Shown: positions 13,970 to 22,490, counted from the stretch's first letter. The stretch is 40,072 nt of DNA from Anaerotignum sp. (GCF_017483025.1 NZ_JAFUMA010000025.1:1-40072); one strand, 5' to 3'. Numbers and translations: made by a program. Notes: generated from the sequence alone by a model not told the origin.

Positions 13970-15047
13970 TTTTGGAGAACAGGTGAAAATCATGATCTTC
14001 GGACAGTCCCATTCCGAAGCCATCGGCGTTGTGATTGATGGTTTGCCCGTGGGAGAAGAGATCGATTTGGAAAAGGTGCAGCAGTTTATGGATCGCCGCG
14101 CCCCCGGCAGAAATGCCTATTCCACGCCCCGTAAGGAGGCGGATATGCCCCGCGTGGTATCCGGTCTGTTCGAGGGCAAGACCTGCGGTGCGCCTATTTG
14201 TGCCGTTATCGAAAATACGAATACAAGATCGAAAGATTATGATAAATTGAAAGACCTGCCCAGACCCGGTCATGCAGACTTTACGGCCTGGGTGAAATAT
14301 AAAGGGGCCAATGATCACCGGGGCGGTGGTCATTTCTCCGGCAGACTGACAGCCCCCCTCTGCTTTGCAGGTGCGGTATGCATGCAGATCCTGGAAAGAA
14401 AAGGTATCCATGTGGGCGCTCATATCCTTTCTATCAAAGGGGTAAAAGATACACCTTTTGATGAGGTGCATATTGACGGGCAAGTACTGAAAATGGTAAC
14501 ATCTAAGGTGTTTCCTGTACAGGACGATGCAGCAGGCGAAGCCATGCAGGCAGCCATTGCAGCAGCCAAGGAAAAGGCAGATTCCGTTGGCGGCATCATC
14601 GAATGTGCAGTTACAGGACTTCCTGTGGGCGTGGGTGAACCTATGTTTGATGGTCTGGAAAGCAGACTGGCGTCGGCTGTGTTTGCCATTCCTGCGGTAA
14701 AAGGCGTGGAATTTGGCAAGGGCTTTGGCGTAGCCGATCTGTTTGGTTCTGAAAACAATGATGATTTTACATACGAAGCAGATGGTACAGTTCAGACGAA
14801 AACCAACAACCATGGCGGTTCTCTGGGCGGCATTTCCAGTGGCATGCCTTTGGTATTGAGAGCAGCCTTCAAGCCTACTCCTTCCATTGGACAGGAGCAG
14901 GATACCATCAGTATCAGCAAAAGGGAAAATGATAAATTGGCTATCGTAGGCAGACATGATCCCTGTATCGTGCCCAGAGCCGTGCCTTGCGTGGAAGCGG
15001 CAACGGCAGTGGCGATCCTGGATCTCATTTGCAGAATGGAAAAGTAA
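13959..15047 (+). CDS. aroC: Chorismate synthase
   Basis: AroC removes phosphate from EPSP to give chorismate and needs reduced FMN. The 362-residue protein has the family signatures FGQSHSEAIGVVIDGLP (signature 1 with the catalytic His), MDRRAPGRNAYSTPRKE, RPGHADFTAWVKY with NDHRGGGHFSGR, and RHDPCIVPRAVPCVEA near the C-terminus. The ATG at 13959 was chosen because GGGAGG lies 8 bases upstream; an in-frame GTG at 13950 is within that site. The gene starts inside the aroA end. Confidence 0.96.
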   Translation: MSSSFGEQVKIMIFGQSHSEAIGVVIDGLPVGEEIDLEKVQQFMDRRAPGRNAYSTPRKEADMPRVVSGLFEGKTCGAPICAVIENTNTRSKDYDKLKDLPRPGHADFTAWVKYKGANDHRGGGHFSGRLTAPLCFAGAVCMQILERKGIHVGAHILSIKGVKDTPFDEVHIDGQVLKMVTSKVFPVQDDAAGEAMQAAIAAAKEKADSVGGIIECAVTGLPVGVGEPMFDGLESRLASAVFAIPAVKGVEFGKGFGVADLFGSENNDDFTYEADGTVQTKTNNHGGSLGGISSGMPLVLRAAFKPTPSIGQEQDTISISKRENDKLAIVGRHDPCIVPRAVPCVEAATAVAILDLICRMEK

Positions 15048-15066
15048 GGAAAGGCGGAAAAATACT

Positions 15067-16206
15067 ATGGATTTGAATGCAGTAAGAGAGAGAATCAATG
15101 CCATTGATGATCAGATCGTTGATCTGTTTGTAGAACGTATGAAAGCGGCTGCAGATGTTGCCAGCGCAAAAGCGGAAAAGAATCTGCCTGTACTGGATCT
15201 GAGAAGAGAACAGGCTGTTCTGGAAAAGGTCATGGAAAGAGCCGGCGAAGAATTCGAAATTTATATCAATAAACTGTATCAGACAATGTTTGACATCAGC
15301 AAAAGCTATCAGGCGGGCATGCTGACAAAGGAAACAGATCTGTCCGAAGAAATTCTGAAAAACATTGCAGATCCCCGCATGGAATTCCCCAGAAAAGCAG
15401 TTGTTGCCTGCCAGGGCGTAGAAGGTTCCTACGCAGCAAGAGCATGCGACAGACTGTTTGGCATACCCAGCAAGATGTATTTCAGCAATTTCGAAAGCGT
15501 TTTCAATGCTGTTGAATCCGGTCTGTGCAAATATGGTGTACTGCCCATCGAAAACAGCTCTGCCGGTTCCGTAACAGAAGTATACGACCTGATGGTTCGT
15601 CATAAATTCTACATCGTTAAGAGCCTGAAGCTGCACGTAAGCCATGCGCTGCTGGCAAAACCCGGCGTAAAACTGGAAGATGTAAAAGAAGTGATTTCTC
15701 ATTCCCAGGCTCTGCAGCAGTGCAGCAACTTCCTGAAAGCAAATCCCAATGTGAAAGTAACGATTTTCGAAAATACAGCAACCGCTGCAAAATATGTAGC
15801 GGAAAGCGACAGAACAGACATCGCAGCCCTGTCTTCTACAGACTGTGCAAAGCTGGATGGCCTGAATGTATTGAAAGACGGCGTACAGAACAACGAAAAC
15901 AACTACACAAGATTTATCTGTATCGCAAAGGATATGGAAATTTATGCCGGTTCCAACAAGATCAGCCTGATGCTTTCTGTAGACCACAGACCCGGTTCCC
16001 TGCATGAAATGATCGGTAAATTCGCTTGCCGCGGCATCAACCTGTGCAAACTGGAAAGCCGTCCTATCCCCGGCAAGGATTTCGAATTCCGTTTCTATTT
16101 CGACCTGGATGGTTCCGTATTCTCTCCTGAAATGATGACAGTGCTGAAGGATATCGAACAGGCAGCAGAAAGCCTGTCCTTCCTGGGCTGCTACTCGGAA
16201 GCATAA
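15067..16206 (+). CDS. pheA: Bifunctional chorismate mutase / prephenate dehydratase (P-protein)
   Basis: The P-protein rearranges chorismate to prephenate and dehydrates it to phenylpyruvate, the phenylalanine branch. The 379-residue protein has three parts: an AroQ-type chorismate mutase helix bundle (residues about 1-90, LNAVRERINAIDDQIVDLF), prephenate dehydratase (about 110-290, GVEGSYAARAC, LPIENSSAGSV and NYTRF with the catalytic Thr), and an ACT domain (about 297-375, GSLHEMIGKFACRGINL and KLESRPI) that binds Phe for feedback. The ATG at 15067 has AAAGGCGG upstream. Longer frames begin inside aroC. It also supplies prephenate to TyrA, which has no mutase of its own. Confidence 0.96.
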   Translation: MDLNAVRERINAIDDQIVDLFVERMKAAADVASAKAEKNLPVLDLRREQAVLEKVMERAGEEFEIYINKLYQTMFDISKSYQAGMLTKETDLSEEILKNIADPRMEFPRKAVVACQGVEGSYAARACDRLFGIPSKMYFSNFESVFNAVESGLCKYGVLPIENSSAGSVTEVYDLMVRHKFYIVKSLKLHVSHALLAKPGVKLEDVKEVISHSQALQQCSNFLKANPNVKVTIFENTATAAKYVAESDRTDIAALSSTDCAKLDGLNVLKDGVQNNENNYTRFICIAKDMEIYAGSNKISLMLSVDHRPGSLHEMIGKFACRGINLCKLESRPIPGKDFEFRFYFDLDGSVFSPEMMTVLKDIEQAAESLSFLGCYSEA

Positions 16207-16218
16207 GGAGGCGATTTG

Positions 16219-16653
16219 ATGAAGCTGCTTGTCATCAATGGACCAAACCTGAATATGCTTGGCATCCGTGAAAAAAATATCTATGGTGCGGAAACATATG
16301 AGGACCTGAAAAATCTGGTCGAAAAGACTTTTGCTGAAAAGGGCATCGAAGGGGAGATCTATCAGTCCAACCATGAGGGGGATCTGGTAGACCGTATCCA
16401 GCAGGCATATTTTGATGGTACCAATGGTATCGTCATCAATCCTGCGGCCTATACCCACACCAGCGTAGCCATTCTGGATGCGCTGAAGGCAGTGATGCTG
16501 CCTGCAGTGGAAGTGCATATTTCTGACGTAAAGACAAGAGAGGATTTTCGTCAGATCTCCTACGCAGGGAAAGCCTGCGTGAAAACCATCATGGGAAAGG
16601 GCTTCCAGGGGTATGTGGAAGCCATCGAATACCTGGTGGAGAATTATAAATGA
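16219..16653 (+). CDS. aroQ: 3-dehydroquinate dehydratase, type II
   Basis: This enzyme dehydrates 3-dehydroquinate to 3-dehydroshikimate by the trans mechanism, as a dodecamer. The 144-residue protein is of typical length. It has VINGPNLNMLGIREKNIYG with the catalytic Tyr, QSNHEGDLVDRI, INPAAYTHTSVAI with the catalytic His after the Asn, and VHISDVKTREDFRQIS. AAGGAGG is 8 bases before the ATG; a TTG directly before it adds one residue and is less likely. It follows pheA by 12 bases. Confidence 0.95.
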   Translation: MKLLVINGPNLNMLGIREKNIYGAETYEDLKNLVEKTFAEKGIEGEIYQSNHEGDLVDRIQQAYFDGTNGIVINPAAYTHTSVAILDALKAVMLPAVEVHISDVKTREDFRQISYAGKACVKTIMGKGFQGYVEAIEYLVENYK

Positions 16654-16669
16654 AAGAAGGCGAATCAAC

Positions 16670-17863
16670 ATGATTTCTGATAGAATGACGAAACTGCTGG
16701 AAAGAAGTGCTGCCATGAGCAGCATGTATTCCGAAGCGGCGCGTTTGAAAGAAATGTATGGCGCAGAAAACGTGTATGATTTCGGTATGGGCAACCCCAA
16801 TTTGGCAGCTCCCGATATCATCAGAGAGACAAGCATCAAGGTTCTGAATGAAACAGACCCCTGGTATCTGCACCATTATATGCCCAATAATGGCTTTATC
16901 GAAGCCAGAGAAAAGATTGCAGCCAGCCTGAACCGCCGTTTCGGTGAAAACTATGGTGCAGATAACATCATGATGTGTACAGGTGCTGCCGGCGGCATCA
17001 ACTGCCTGCTGAAGGTGTTGATGGACCCCGGTCAGGAAGTGCTGACATTTGCTCCTTATTTTGGTGAATATGACAGATATGCGGATAACGTGAACTGTAC
17101 ACTGACAGCAGTTCCTCCCAATCCTCCCACTTTCCAACCTGACCCTGCGAAGCTGGCGGAATGTGTGACAGCAAATACCAAAGCGGTCCTGATCGATAAC
17201 CCCAACAACCCCACAGGCGTTGTTTACAGCGCAGAAACGATCAAGGCCATTGCTGATGTGCTGGCAGAAAAAGAAAAGGAATTCGGCCACGCCATTTATC
17301 TGATCTCTGATGAACCCTACAGAGAACTGGTATATGATGGCGCAAAAGTGCCCTGGATCCCTGATTTCTATAAAAATACGATCGTGGCATATTCCTTCTC
17401 CAAATCTCTTTCTCTGCCCGGCGACCGTATTGGTTATTTGGCCCTGAGAAATGATGTGGAAGATTTTGAAAATATCGTTGCGGCTGTTGCGGTGGCAACA
17501 CGCATTACAGGCTTTATCAATGCACCCGGCCTGCAGCAGCTGGTTTGTGCGGAATGTTGTGAAGAAGTGGTAGATATTAATTTCTATGACAGAAACAGAG
17601 AACGCCTGTATCATGCCCTGATCGAATATGGCTATGAGCTGCCTAAGCCCGATGGTGCTTTCTATATGTTTGTGAAAACACCCATTGAAGATGATAAGGC
17701 ATTCGTAGATAAAGCAAAGGAATATCGCATCATGCTGACACCCGGCAGCGGTTTCGGCTGTCCTGGCTATATCCGTATTTCCTACTGCGTATCTCCTGAA
17801 ACCATTGAAGGCGCTCTGCCCGGCTTCAAGGCTTTGGCGGAATTCTATAAGGAAAACAAATAA
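16670..17863 (+). CDS. PLP-dependent class I/II aminotransferase (likely aromatic or aspartate-type)
   Basis: This 397-residue fold-type I aminotransferase probably transaminates phenylpyruvate and 4-hydroxyphenylpyruvate with glutamate or aspartate, giving Phe and Tyr; that role is inferred from its place as last gene of the aro operon. Visible motifs are DFGMGNPNL at the substrate end, NNPNNPTGVVY (PLP-contacting Asn), LISDEPYRELVYDG (Asp and Tyr to the ring) and SFSKSLSLPGDRIGY with the Schiff-base Lys. AAGGCG lies 7-8 bases before the ATG at 16670. Sequence alone cannot separate aspartate, aromatic or alanine specificity. A terminator follows. Confidence 0.88.
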   Translation: MISDRMTKLLERSAAMSSMYSEAARLKEMYGAENVYDFGMGNPNLAAPDIIRETSIKVLNETDPWYLHHYMPNNGFIEAREKIAASLNRRFGENYGADNIMMCTGAAGGINCLLKVLMDPGQEVLTFAPYFGEYDRYADNVNCTLTAVPPNPPTFQPDPAKLAECVTANTKAVLIDNPNNPTGVVYSAETIKAIADVLAEKEKEFGHAIYLISDEPYRELVYDGAKVPWIPDFYKNTIVAYSFSKSLSLPGDRIGYLALRNDVEDFENIVAAVAVATRITGFINAPGLQQLVCAECCEEVVDINFYDRNRERLYHALIEYGYELPKPDGAFYMFVKTPIEDDKAFVDKAKEYRIMLTPGSGFGCPGYIRISYCVSPETIEGALPGFKALAEFYKENK

Positions 17864-17872
17864 GCAGATATA

Positions 17873-17910
17873 AAAAAGAACTCAGAATTTATTTTCTGGG
17901 TTCTTTTTTT
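17873..17910 (+). terminator. Terminator 1 after the aro operon
   Basis: AAGAACTCAGAA and TTCTGGGTTCTT pair (one G-T) around a short TTTATT loop, followed by TTTTTTT. It begins 10 bases after the aminotransferase stop. Confidence 0.92.
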
Positions 17911-17918
17911 GCGTTTTG

Positions 17919-17997
17919 GTGGAAAAAACGCTCCGTGGTGGAGAGTGGTGGAGGGAAAAAAGTGTGGTGGATTTTGATTTTTGGTGGAGAGTGGTGG
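17919..17997 (+). repeat. Upstream GTGG repeat cluster between tandem terminators
   Basis: GTGG begins at 17919, 17935, 17945, 17964, 17984 and 17994, most as GTGGTGGA. A 16-base direct repeat TGGTGGAGAGTGGTGG occurs at 17936-17951 and 17982-17997. Spacings of 10 (17935/17945 and 17984/17994) and 20 (17964/17984) echo the array at the mraZ promoter, 110-180 bp downstream. It could be an auxiliary MraZ site. Confidence 0.6.
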
Positions 17998-18013
17998 GGG
18001 CTCTCCTTTTTTT
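17986..18013 (+). terminator. Terminator 2 between aro and dcw clusters
   Basis: GGAGAG (17986-17991) pairs with CTCTCC (18001-18006) around a 9-base loop, then T7. The 5' arm and loop are made from the GTGG repeats. Confidence 0.75.
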
Positions 18014-18019
18014 ATGGGG

Positions 18020-18045
18020 AAAAGCCTTGAAAATCAGGCTTTTTC
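18020..18045 (+). terminator. Terminator 3 between aro and dcw clusters
   Basis: AAAAGCCT (18020-18027) pairs with AGGCTTTT (18036-18043), with extra GA/TC pairs in the loop, followed by TTC. It is the third hairpin in about 170 bases. Confidence 0.75.
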
Positions 18046-18081
18046 TGTAAAAAAAATATTAAGAAAAAAACTGTTTTGGGG

Positions 18082-18110
18082 TTGTTTTTTCGTTACGCTT
18101 ATATTACAAT
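18082..18110 (+). promoter_or_regulatory. Promoter of the division and cell wall cluster
   Basis: TTGTTT (18082-18087), a 17-base spacer and TACAAT (18105-18110). The first GTGG box follows the -10 immediately, so a protein bound there would block initiation. Confidence 0.82.
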
Positions 18111-18184
18111 GTGGTTAAAAGTGGCGCAAAGTGGTTTTTTGTGGTGGAAAAACACCATAAAAGCGAGAAAGTGGCGAAAGGTGG
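18111..18184 (+). promoter_or_regulatory. MraZ operator: six GTGG boxes in 10-bp register
   Basis: GTGG begins at exactly 18111, 18121, 18131, 18141, 18171 and 18181. Several boxes read AAAGTGG, matching the repeat known to be bound by MraZ rings in Mycoplasma, and resemble the TGGGN repeats of E. coli. One box per helical turn puts all contacts on one face of the DNA. The last box is part of the mraZ ribosome site, so binding or the RNA could also affect translation. Autoregulation is expected from the family. Confidence 0.85.
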
Positions 18185-18194
18185 TGACAGCGAG

Positions 18195-18626
18195 ATGTTC
18201 TTAGGACAATATCAACATTCTATTGATGCAAAAGGGCGTTTGATCGTTCCTGCGAAGTTCAGAGAAGGCCTTGGCGAGCATTTCGTTGTGACAAAAGGCC
18301 TGGATAACTGTCTCTTTGCGTACCCCCAGGAGGAATGGAAGATTTTTGAAGAAAAATTGAAACAGCTTCCTCTGACGAATCCTGGCGCGCGTAAATTCGT
18401 GCGCTTTTTCTTTGCGGGCGCGGTGGAATGCGAACTGGATAACCAGGGTCGTATCATGGTCCCTCCTCACCTGAGAGAATATGCAGGATTGAAGAAAGAT
18501 ATCGTTTCCATCGGTGTAAATAACCGCATTGAAATCTGGAATAAGGATAACTGGAACGATTATAGCGACGAAGAAGATTACATCAGTAATGAGCTGGCGT
18601 TTGAAATGGAGAATTTAGGAATTTAA
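18195..18626 (+). CDS. mraZ: Transcriptional regulator MraZ
   Basis: MraZ is a ring-forming DNA-binding protein that represses its own operon, the division and cell wall cluster. The 143-residue product has two SpoVT/AbrB-like domains: residues about 5-50 ([17 protein letters not shown]) and about 77-120 ([20 protein letters not shown]), each with the D-x-x-G-R signature. The ATG at 18195 was taken over the in-frame GTG at 18111 because [14 protein letters not shown] is the conserved N-terminus and AAGGTGGTGA precedes it. The 18111 start would sit at the transcription start. The tandem boxes before it are its presumed operator. Confidence 0.95.
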   Translation: MFLGQYQHSIDAKGRLIVPAKFREGLGEHFVVTKGLDNCLFAYPQEEWKIFEEKLKQLPLTNPGARKFVRFFFAGAVECELDNQGRIMVPPHLREYAGLKKDIVSIGVNNRIEIWNKDNWNDYSDEEDYISNELAFEMENLGI

Positions 18627-18650
18627 TTTAGTATAGAAAGGTAGTCGGGT

Positions 18651-19592
18651 ATGAATTTTCATCACGTTTCCGTACTCCTGAACGAGTGCATCGATAATCT
18701 GAATATCAAGCCTGACGGCATTTACGTAGACGGCACCATGGGCGGCGGCGGCCATTCCCTGGAGATCGCCAAAAAAATTGAAACAGGTCGTCTTATCTGC
18801 ATCGACCAGGATCCCAATGCCCACGAAGCGGCAGGGAAAAGACTGGCTGAGCATAAGGATAAAATCACCTTCGTAAGGGATAACTTTGGCAATATCGCCA
18901 ATATCCTGGACGAGCTTGGCATAGAAAAAATCGACGGCATGCTGATGGATATCGGCGTTTCATCCCATCAGCTGGATGAAGCGGAACGCGGCTTTTCTTA
19001 TCAGCAGGACGCACCTTTGGATATGCGTATGAATCCGGACAAGCCCTTCAGCGCATACAATGTGGTCAATGAATATGATGAGGATGAACTGGACAGAGTC
19101 ATCTTCACTTACGGCGAAGAACGCTGGGCAAGACGTATCGCCCAGTTTATCGTGAAAGAAAGAGAAAATGGCCCGATTGAAACAACGGGCGAATTGGTAG
19201 ATATCATCAAAAAGGCGGTGCCTAAGGGTGCCAGAAAAGATGGCCCTCATCCTGCAAAAAGAACCTTCCAGGCAATCCGTATCGAAGTAAATGGAGAACT
19301 GGATGTTTTGCAGAAAGCCATCGATGATGTTTCAGAAAGATTGAATGAAGGCGGCAGACTTTGCATCATCACCTTCCATTCTCTGGAAGATCGTATCGTA
19401 AAGGATGCTTTTAGAAAGCAGGAAAATCCCTGTATCTGTCCACCCCAGTTTCCTGTATGTGTTTGCGGGAAACAGCCCTTAGGCAGGGTGGTAACCAGAA
19501 AGCCTATTTTACCCAGTAAAGAAGAATTGGAAGTGAACCCTCGTTCCAGAAGCGCAAAACTGCGCGTGCTGGAAGGGGTAGCCCACGACTGA
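18651..19592 (+). CDS. rsmH: 16S rRNA (cytosine1402-N4)-methyltransferase
   Basis: RsmH (MraW) methylates N4 of C1402 in the decoding site of 16S rRNA with SAM. The 313-residue protein has the SAM loop [29 protein letters not shown] for ribose contacts, [18 protein letters not shown], and the characteristic LDMRMNPD and [13 protein letters not shown] segments. The C-terminus contains a Cys cluster ([16 protein letters not shown]), typical of clostridial forms. AAAGGTAG lies upstream of the ATG. It starts 24 bases after mraZ, as in nearly all dcw clusters. Confidence 0.97.
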   Translation: MNFHHVSVLLNECIDNLNIKPDGIYVDGTMGGGGHSLEIAKKIETGRLICIDQDPNAHEAAGKRLAEHKDKITFVRDNFGNIANILDELGIEKIDGMLMDIGVSSHQLDEAERGFSYQQDAPLDMRMNPDKPFSAYNVVNEYDEDELDRVIFTYGEERWARRIAQFIVKERENGPIETTGELVDIIKKAVPKGARKDGPHPAKRTFQAIRIEVNGELDVLQKAIDDVSERLNEGGRLCIITFHSLEDRIVKDAFRKQENPCICPPQFPVCVCGKQPLGRVVTRKPILPSKEELEVNPRSRSAKLRVLEGVAHD

Positions 19593-19625
19593 AAACAGAA
19601 ATAACCAAGGGAAGGAGGGGAGAAT

Positions 19626-20159
19626 ATGGCAGCAAAAAGATATCATGACAGAAACCGCACAAATACCGGTTCCTACTATACCTATGGCAACGTGGCCTAC
19701 GAACTGCAGCCAGATTATACCCCTTACCGCGTACGTGAGGAAGAGGAAGAGCGACGCAAAGAAGCGGCGCGCATCGCCAGAGAAGAAGCAAGAGAAAATC
19801 GCATCTCTTCCGTAAAAATGCTGGGCGTGGCGCTGGTGCTCTTTATTGGCTGTATCGCTTTTATGGGGATGCATGTGGTCGTAGACAATGCGGAAGTTTC
19901 CCTGCGCAGACAGAGAAGCACCCTGGAAGACCTGAAATCTGCCAATGCCATTCTGGAAGCAGAACTGACAGAACAGCTGGATATGGACTATATCAAGCAG
20001 GAAGCCACAGAAAGATTGGGCATGAGCGAGCCCCAGTCCTATCAGGTGGTTTATATTGATGTGCCCAAACAGAGCTACACCGTGCAGTATGATGCGGATG
20101 ATGCGGCGGAAAGTGCATCCTTGTTGGATAAGATCACAAATTTCTTTAAAAAGGATTGA
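19626..20159 (+). CDS. ftsL: Cell division protein FtsL-like
   Basis: FtsL is a bitopic division protein that joins DivIB/FtsQ and DivIC/FtsB in the divisome. The 177-residue product has a cytosolic tail rich in Glu and Arg (about 36-58), one membrane helix (about 63-86, VKMLGVALVLFIGCIAFMGM), then an extracytoplasmic coiled coil (LRRQRSTLEDLKSANAILEA) and the EATERLGM turn typical of the family. The tail and C-terminus are longer than in B. subtilis FtsL. AAGGAGGGG precedes the ATG. Assignment rests on topology and position between rsmH and the PBP gene, because sequence identity in this family is low. Confidence 0.85.
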   Translation: MAAKRYHDRNRTNTGSYYTYGNVAYELQPDYTPYRVREEEEERRKEAARIAREEARENRISSVKMLGVALVLFIGCIAFMGMHVVVDNAEVSLRRQRSTLEDLKSANAILEAELTEQLDMDYIKQEATERLGMSEPQSYQVVYIDVPKQSYTVQYDADDAAESASLLDKITNFFKKD

Positions 20160-20165
20160 TGATAG

Positions 20166-22409
20166 ATGAGAAGAAAGACTCGGGGAATAAAAGCGAATCA
20201 AAAATTTGCTTTTATTCTTTTTGTGTTTATGGCTATATTGACTGTGCTCTTTGGCAGAGTCGTATATTGGAAGGTGGCCCACGGGGCGGAATTTGAAACG
20301 GCTGTAAAAAATCAGCAGATCAATCGTTATGACCTGGTGAATGCAGCCAACCGCGGCAGTATCCTGGACAGAAATGAACAGGTGTTGGCCGTATCTACAG
20401 CGGTTTACAATGTTGTTCTGGACCCCCTGCAGCTGGCAGAGGAAAATGATGAAAAGGAAACGAAAAAGACTTTCGATACCTTGTGTGAATATTTCCCTGA
20501 TTTGAAGTATGAAGACCTGCAGTATCACATTACGCAGAATGCAGAAACAGGGAAGATCAATACCCCTACCCATTGGAAATATCTGGTGAAGGGCGTGGAA
20601 AGAAGCGTCAAGGAAGAGCTGGAAGCGAAAAAATTGCTGGGGGTTTATTATGAACAGACCAGCAAACGTTCCTATCCTCTGAAAACACTGGCATGCCACC
20701 TGATTGGTTTTAATAACACCTGGGGACTGGAAGGCTATTATAACGATGAAATGACAGGCACGCCCGGTCGCTCCTTCATCTTGTATCAGGGAGCGGATAC
20801 AGTGACCTATCAGGATTATGCGGCTCAGGATGGCAATACTATCGTGACTACATTGGACTATACCATCCAGCAGTATGCGGAACAGGCTGTAAAGGAAACC
20901 ATGGAAACATGGCCTTCTCAGAATGTGGCTTCTATTGTTATGAATCCCAATACGGGGGAAATTTATGCTATGGCATCTGCGGATACCTTCGACCTGAACG
21001 ACCCTGATGAGCCTGTGGAACTGGAAGCAGATGAGACTTTCCGGGAAACATGGGAAGCTATGACGGACGAAGAAAAAAGCAATTATCTGAATACGACATG
21101 GAGAAACTTCTGTATCAGTGATACATACGAACCTGGTTCTGTATACAAACCACTGGTCGTAGCGGCGGCACTGGAAGAAGGCGTGATCTCCACGAATTCT
21201 ACCTTCTACTGTGGTGGCAAGATCACCGTTGCGGACAGAGACATCGGCTGTCATTTGCATAGTGGACATGGCACGATCTCTGTGGAAGAGATCATGGCAC
21301 AATCCTGTAACCCCGGTGTGATTCAGATCGCCCAGAAGCTGGGGGCGGAAAAATTCTATAAATATCAGAGAGAATTTGGCTTTGGTCAGAAAACGGGCAT
21401 TGACCTGCCCGGTGAGGAATTGGGTATCCTCCACTCCGAATCTGCACTGGGGCCTGTAGAACTGGCAACAAGTGCCTTTGGGCAGACCTTCAACTGTACA
21501 TCCATTCAGATGGCAACAGCATTTTCTGCCCTCATCAACGGCGGCAATCTGGTGAAGCCCTATGTGGTTTCTCAGATCGTGGATGGTGATGGTTCTGTTG
21601 TGATGGAACAGGAAACAGAAGTGGTGAGAAAAGTGATTTCCCAGAAAACATCTGATTACGTGCGCACGGCCCTGAAAGCAACGGTTGACCATGGTACAGC
21701 GAAGAAAATCGCCATCCCCGGTTATTCTATCGGCTGTAAAACCGGTACATCTGAACAGGGTTCCCGTACCAGCGATTCTTCCTGGACATTGACCCATATG
21801 GCATATTTCCCTGCGGAAAATCCCCAGTATCTGGTATTCAGTGTCATCCATCTGCCTGAAGATTATGCCGATGGCGTACAGACCACAGCAACTATGACAA
21901 AACAGCTGATGGAAAACATCATCAAATATAAAAATCTGGAACCTACAGAATCCACAGAAGAAACATCTACCTTGAATAGCAGCAAAGCAACTGTGACGAT
22001 GCCCGATTATGTTGGCAGTAGCACCTATCATGTGACCATGGATCTGGATGGCAAAGGCTTGAACTACAAAGTTGTGGGCACAGGCAACACCATCACCAAT
22101 CAGGTGCCCAAAGGCGGCACGAAGGTGGAGGTCGGCAGTGAGGTCATCCTGTATGTTGCCAAATCCGAATCGGACAGCGGCACAGTGAAGGTGCCGGATG
22201 TCATGGGCAAGACCTATAGTGAAGCGGTCAAGACCCTTTCCGATGCGGGCTTTGAGGTGGTATTTAATGGTGAAACCACGAATAGCACTGTAACGGCCCA
22301 AGACCCGAAATACGGTGTTTCCGTAGAGGAAGGCAGTGAGATCACGATCACCCTGACGAAGAAAGAAGTGGAAGAACCGGAAGGAAACACCCCACAAACA
22401 ACGCAGTAG
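20166..22409 (+). CDS. pbpB: Class B penicillin-binding protein, divisome transpeptidase with two PASTA domains (FtsI/PbpB type)
   Basis: This is the DD-transpeptidase that cross-links septal peptidoglycan. The 747-residue protein has a short cytosolic start, one membrane helix (about 13-33), the dimerisation domain from about 60 (RGSILDRN), and a transpeptidase domain with S325-V-Y-K328, S380-C-N382 and K525-T-G527. Two PASTA domains follow (about 615-675 and 685-740, for example VPDVMGKTYSEAVKTL), which bind muropeptide or beta-lactam-like ligands in relatives. It begins 6 bases after ftsL. All catalytic residues are intact. As the first of two tandem PBPs before murE, it corresponds to pbpB of B. 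subtilis by position. Confidence 0.92.
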   Translation: MRRKTRGIKANQKFAFILFVFMAILTVLFGRVVYWKVAHGAEFETAVKNQQINRYDLVNAANRGSILDRNEQVLAVSTAVYNVVLDPLQLAEENDEKETKKTFDTLCEYFPDLKYEDLQYHITQNAETGKINTPTHWKYLVKGVERSVKEELEAKKLLGVYYEQTSKRSYPLKTLACHLIGFNNTWGLEGYYNDEMTGTPGRSFILYQGADTVTYQDYAAQDGNTIVTTLDYTIQQYAEQAVKETMETWPSQNVASIVMNPNTGEIYAMASADTFDLNDPDEPVELEADETFRETWEAMTDEEKSNYLNTTWRNFCISDTYEPGSVYKPLVVAAALEEGVISTNSTFYCGGKITVADRDIGCHLHSGHGTISVEEIMAQSCNPGVIQIAQKLGAEKFYKYQREFGFGQKTGIDLPGEELGILHSESALGPVELATSAFGQTFNCTSIQMATAFSALINGGNLVKPYVVSQIVDGDGSVVMEQETEVVRKVISQKTSDYVRTALKATVDHGTAKKIAIPGYSIGCKTGTSEQGSRTSDSSWTLTHMAYFPAENPQYLVFSVIHLPEDYADGVQTTATMTKQLMENIIKYKNLEPTESTEETSTLNSSKATVTMPDYVGSSTYHVTMDLDGKGLNYKVVGTGNTITNQVPKGGTKVEVGSEVILYVAKSESDSGTVKVPDVMGKTYSEAVKTLSDAGFEVVFNGETTNSTVTAQDPKYGVSVEEGSEITITLTKKEVEEPEGNTPQTTQ

Positions 22410-22430
22410 CAACTGAATAACGAAAAGCAT

Positions 22431-22487
22431 AGACACCCTGTCTCTCTTATAAAATATAGTTAGGATATTGGAGAGACAGGGGTGTTT
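22431..22487 (+). other. Long hairpin covering the spoVD ribosome binding site
   Basis: AGACACCCTGTCTCTC (22431-22446) pairs with 22471-22487, with one bulged G, giving about 16 bp around a 24-base AT-rich loop. The 3' arm holds the AGGGGTG ribosome site of the next gene and ends in TTTT. It could hide the ribosome site, act as a partial terminator between pbpB and spoVD, or be a processing site. Confidence 0.75.
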
Positions 22488-22490
22488 TGT

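Noticed and set aside
17919..18184. GTGG repeats as a CRISPR array
   Set aside because: Units are 4-8 bases with 10-bp spacing, no spacers of 25-40 bases and no cas genes; the arrangement fits an MraZ operator.
18111..18194. GTG at 18111 as mraZ start (171 aa)
   Set aside because: It would start at the transcription start itself and add 28 residues not in the family; the 18195 ATG gives the conserved N-terminus.
19509..22436. 975-codon open frame on the minus strand opposite ftsL and pbpB
   Set aside because: It is antisense to two clear genes, has a His/Cys/Phe-rich sequence typical of reversed GAA/CTG-rich codons and no ribosome site or family motif.
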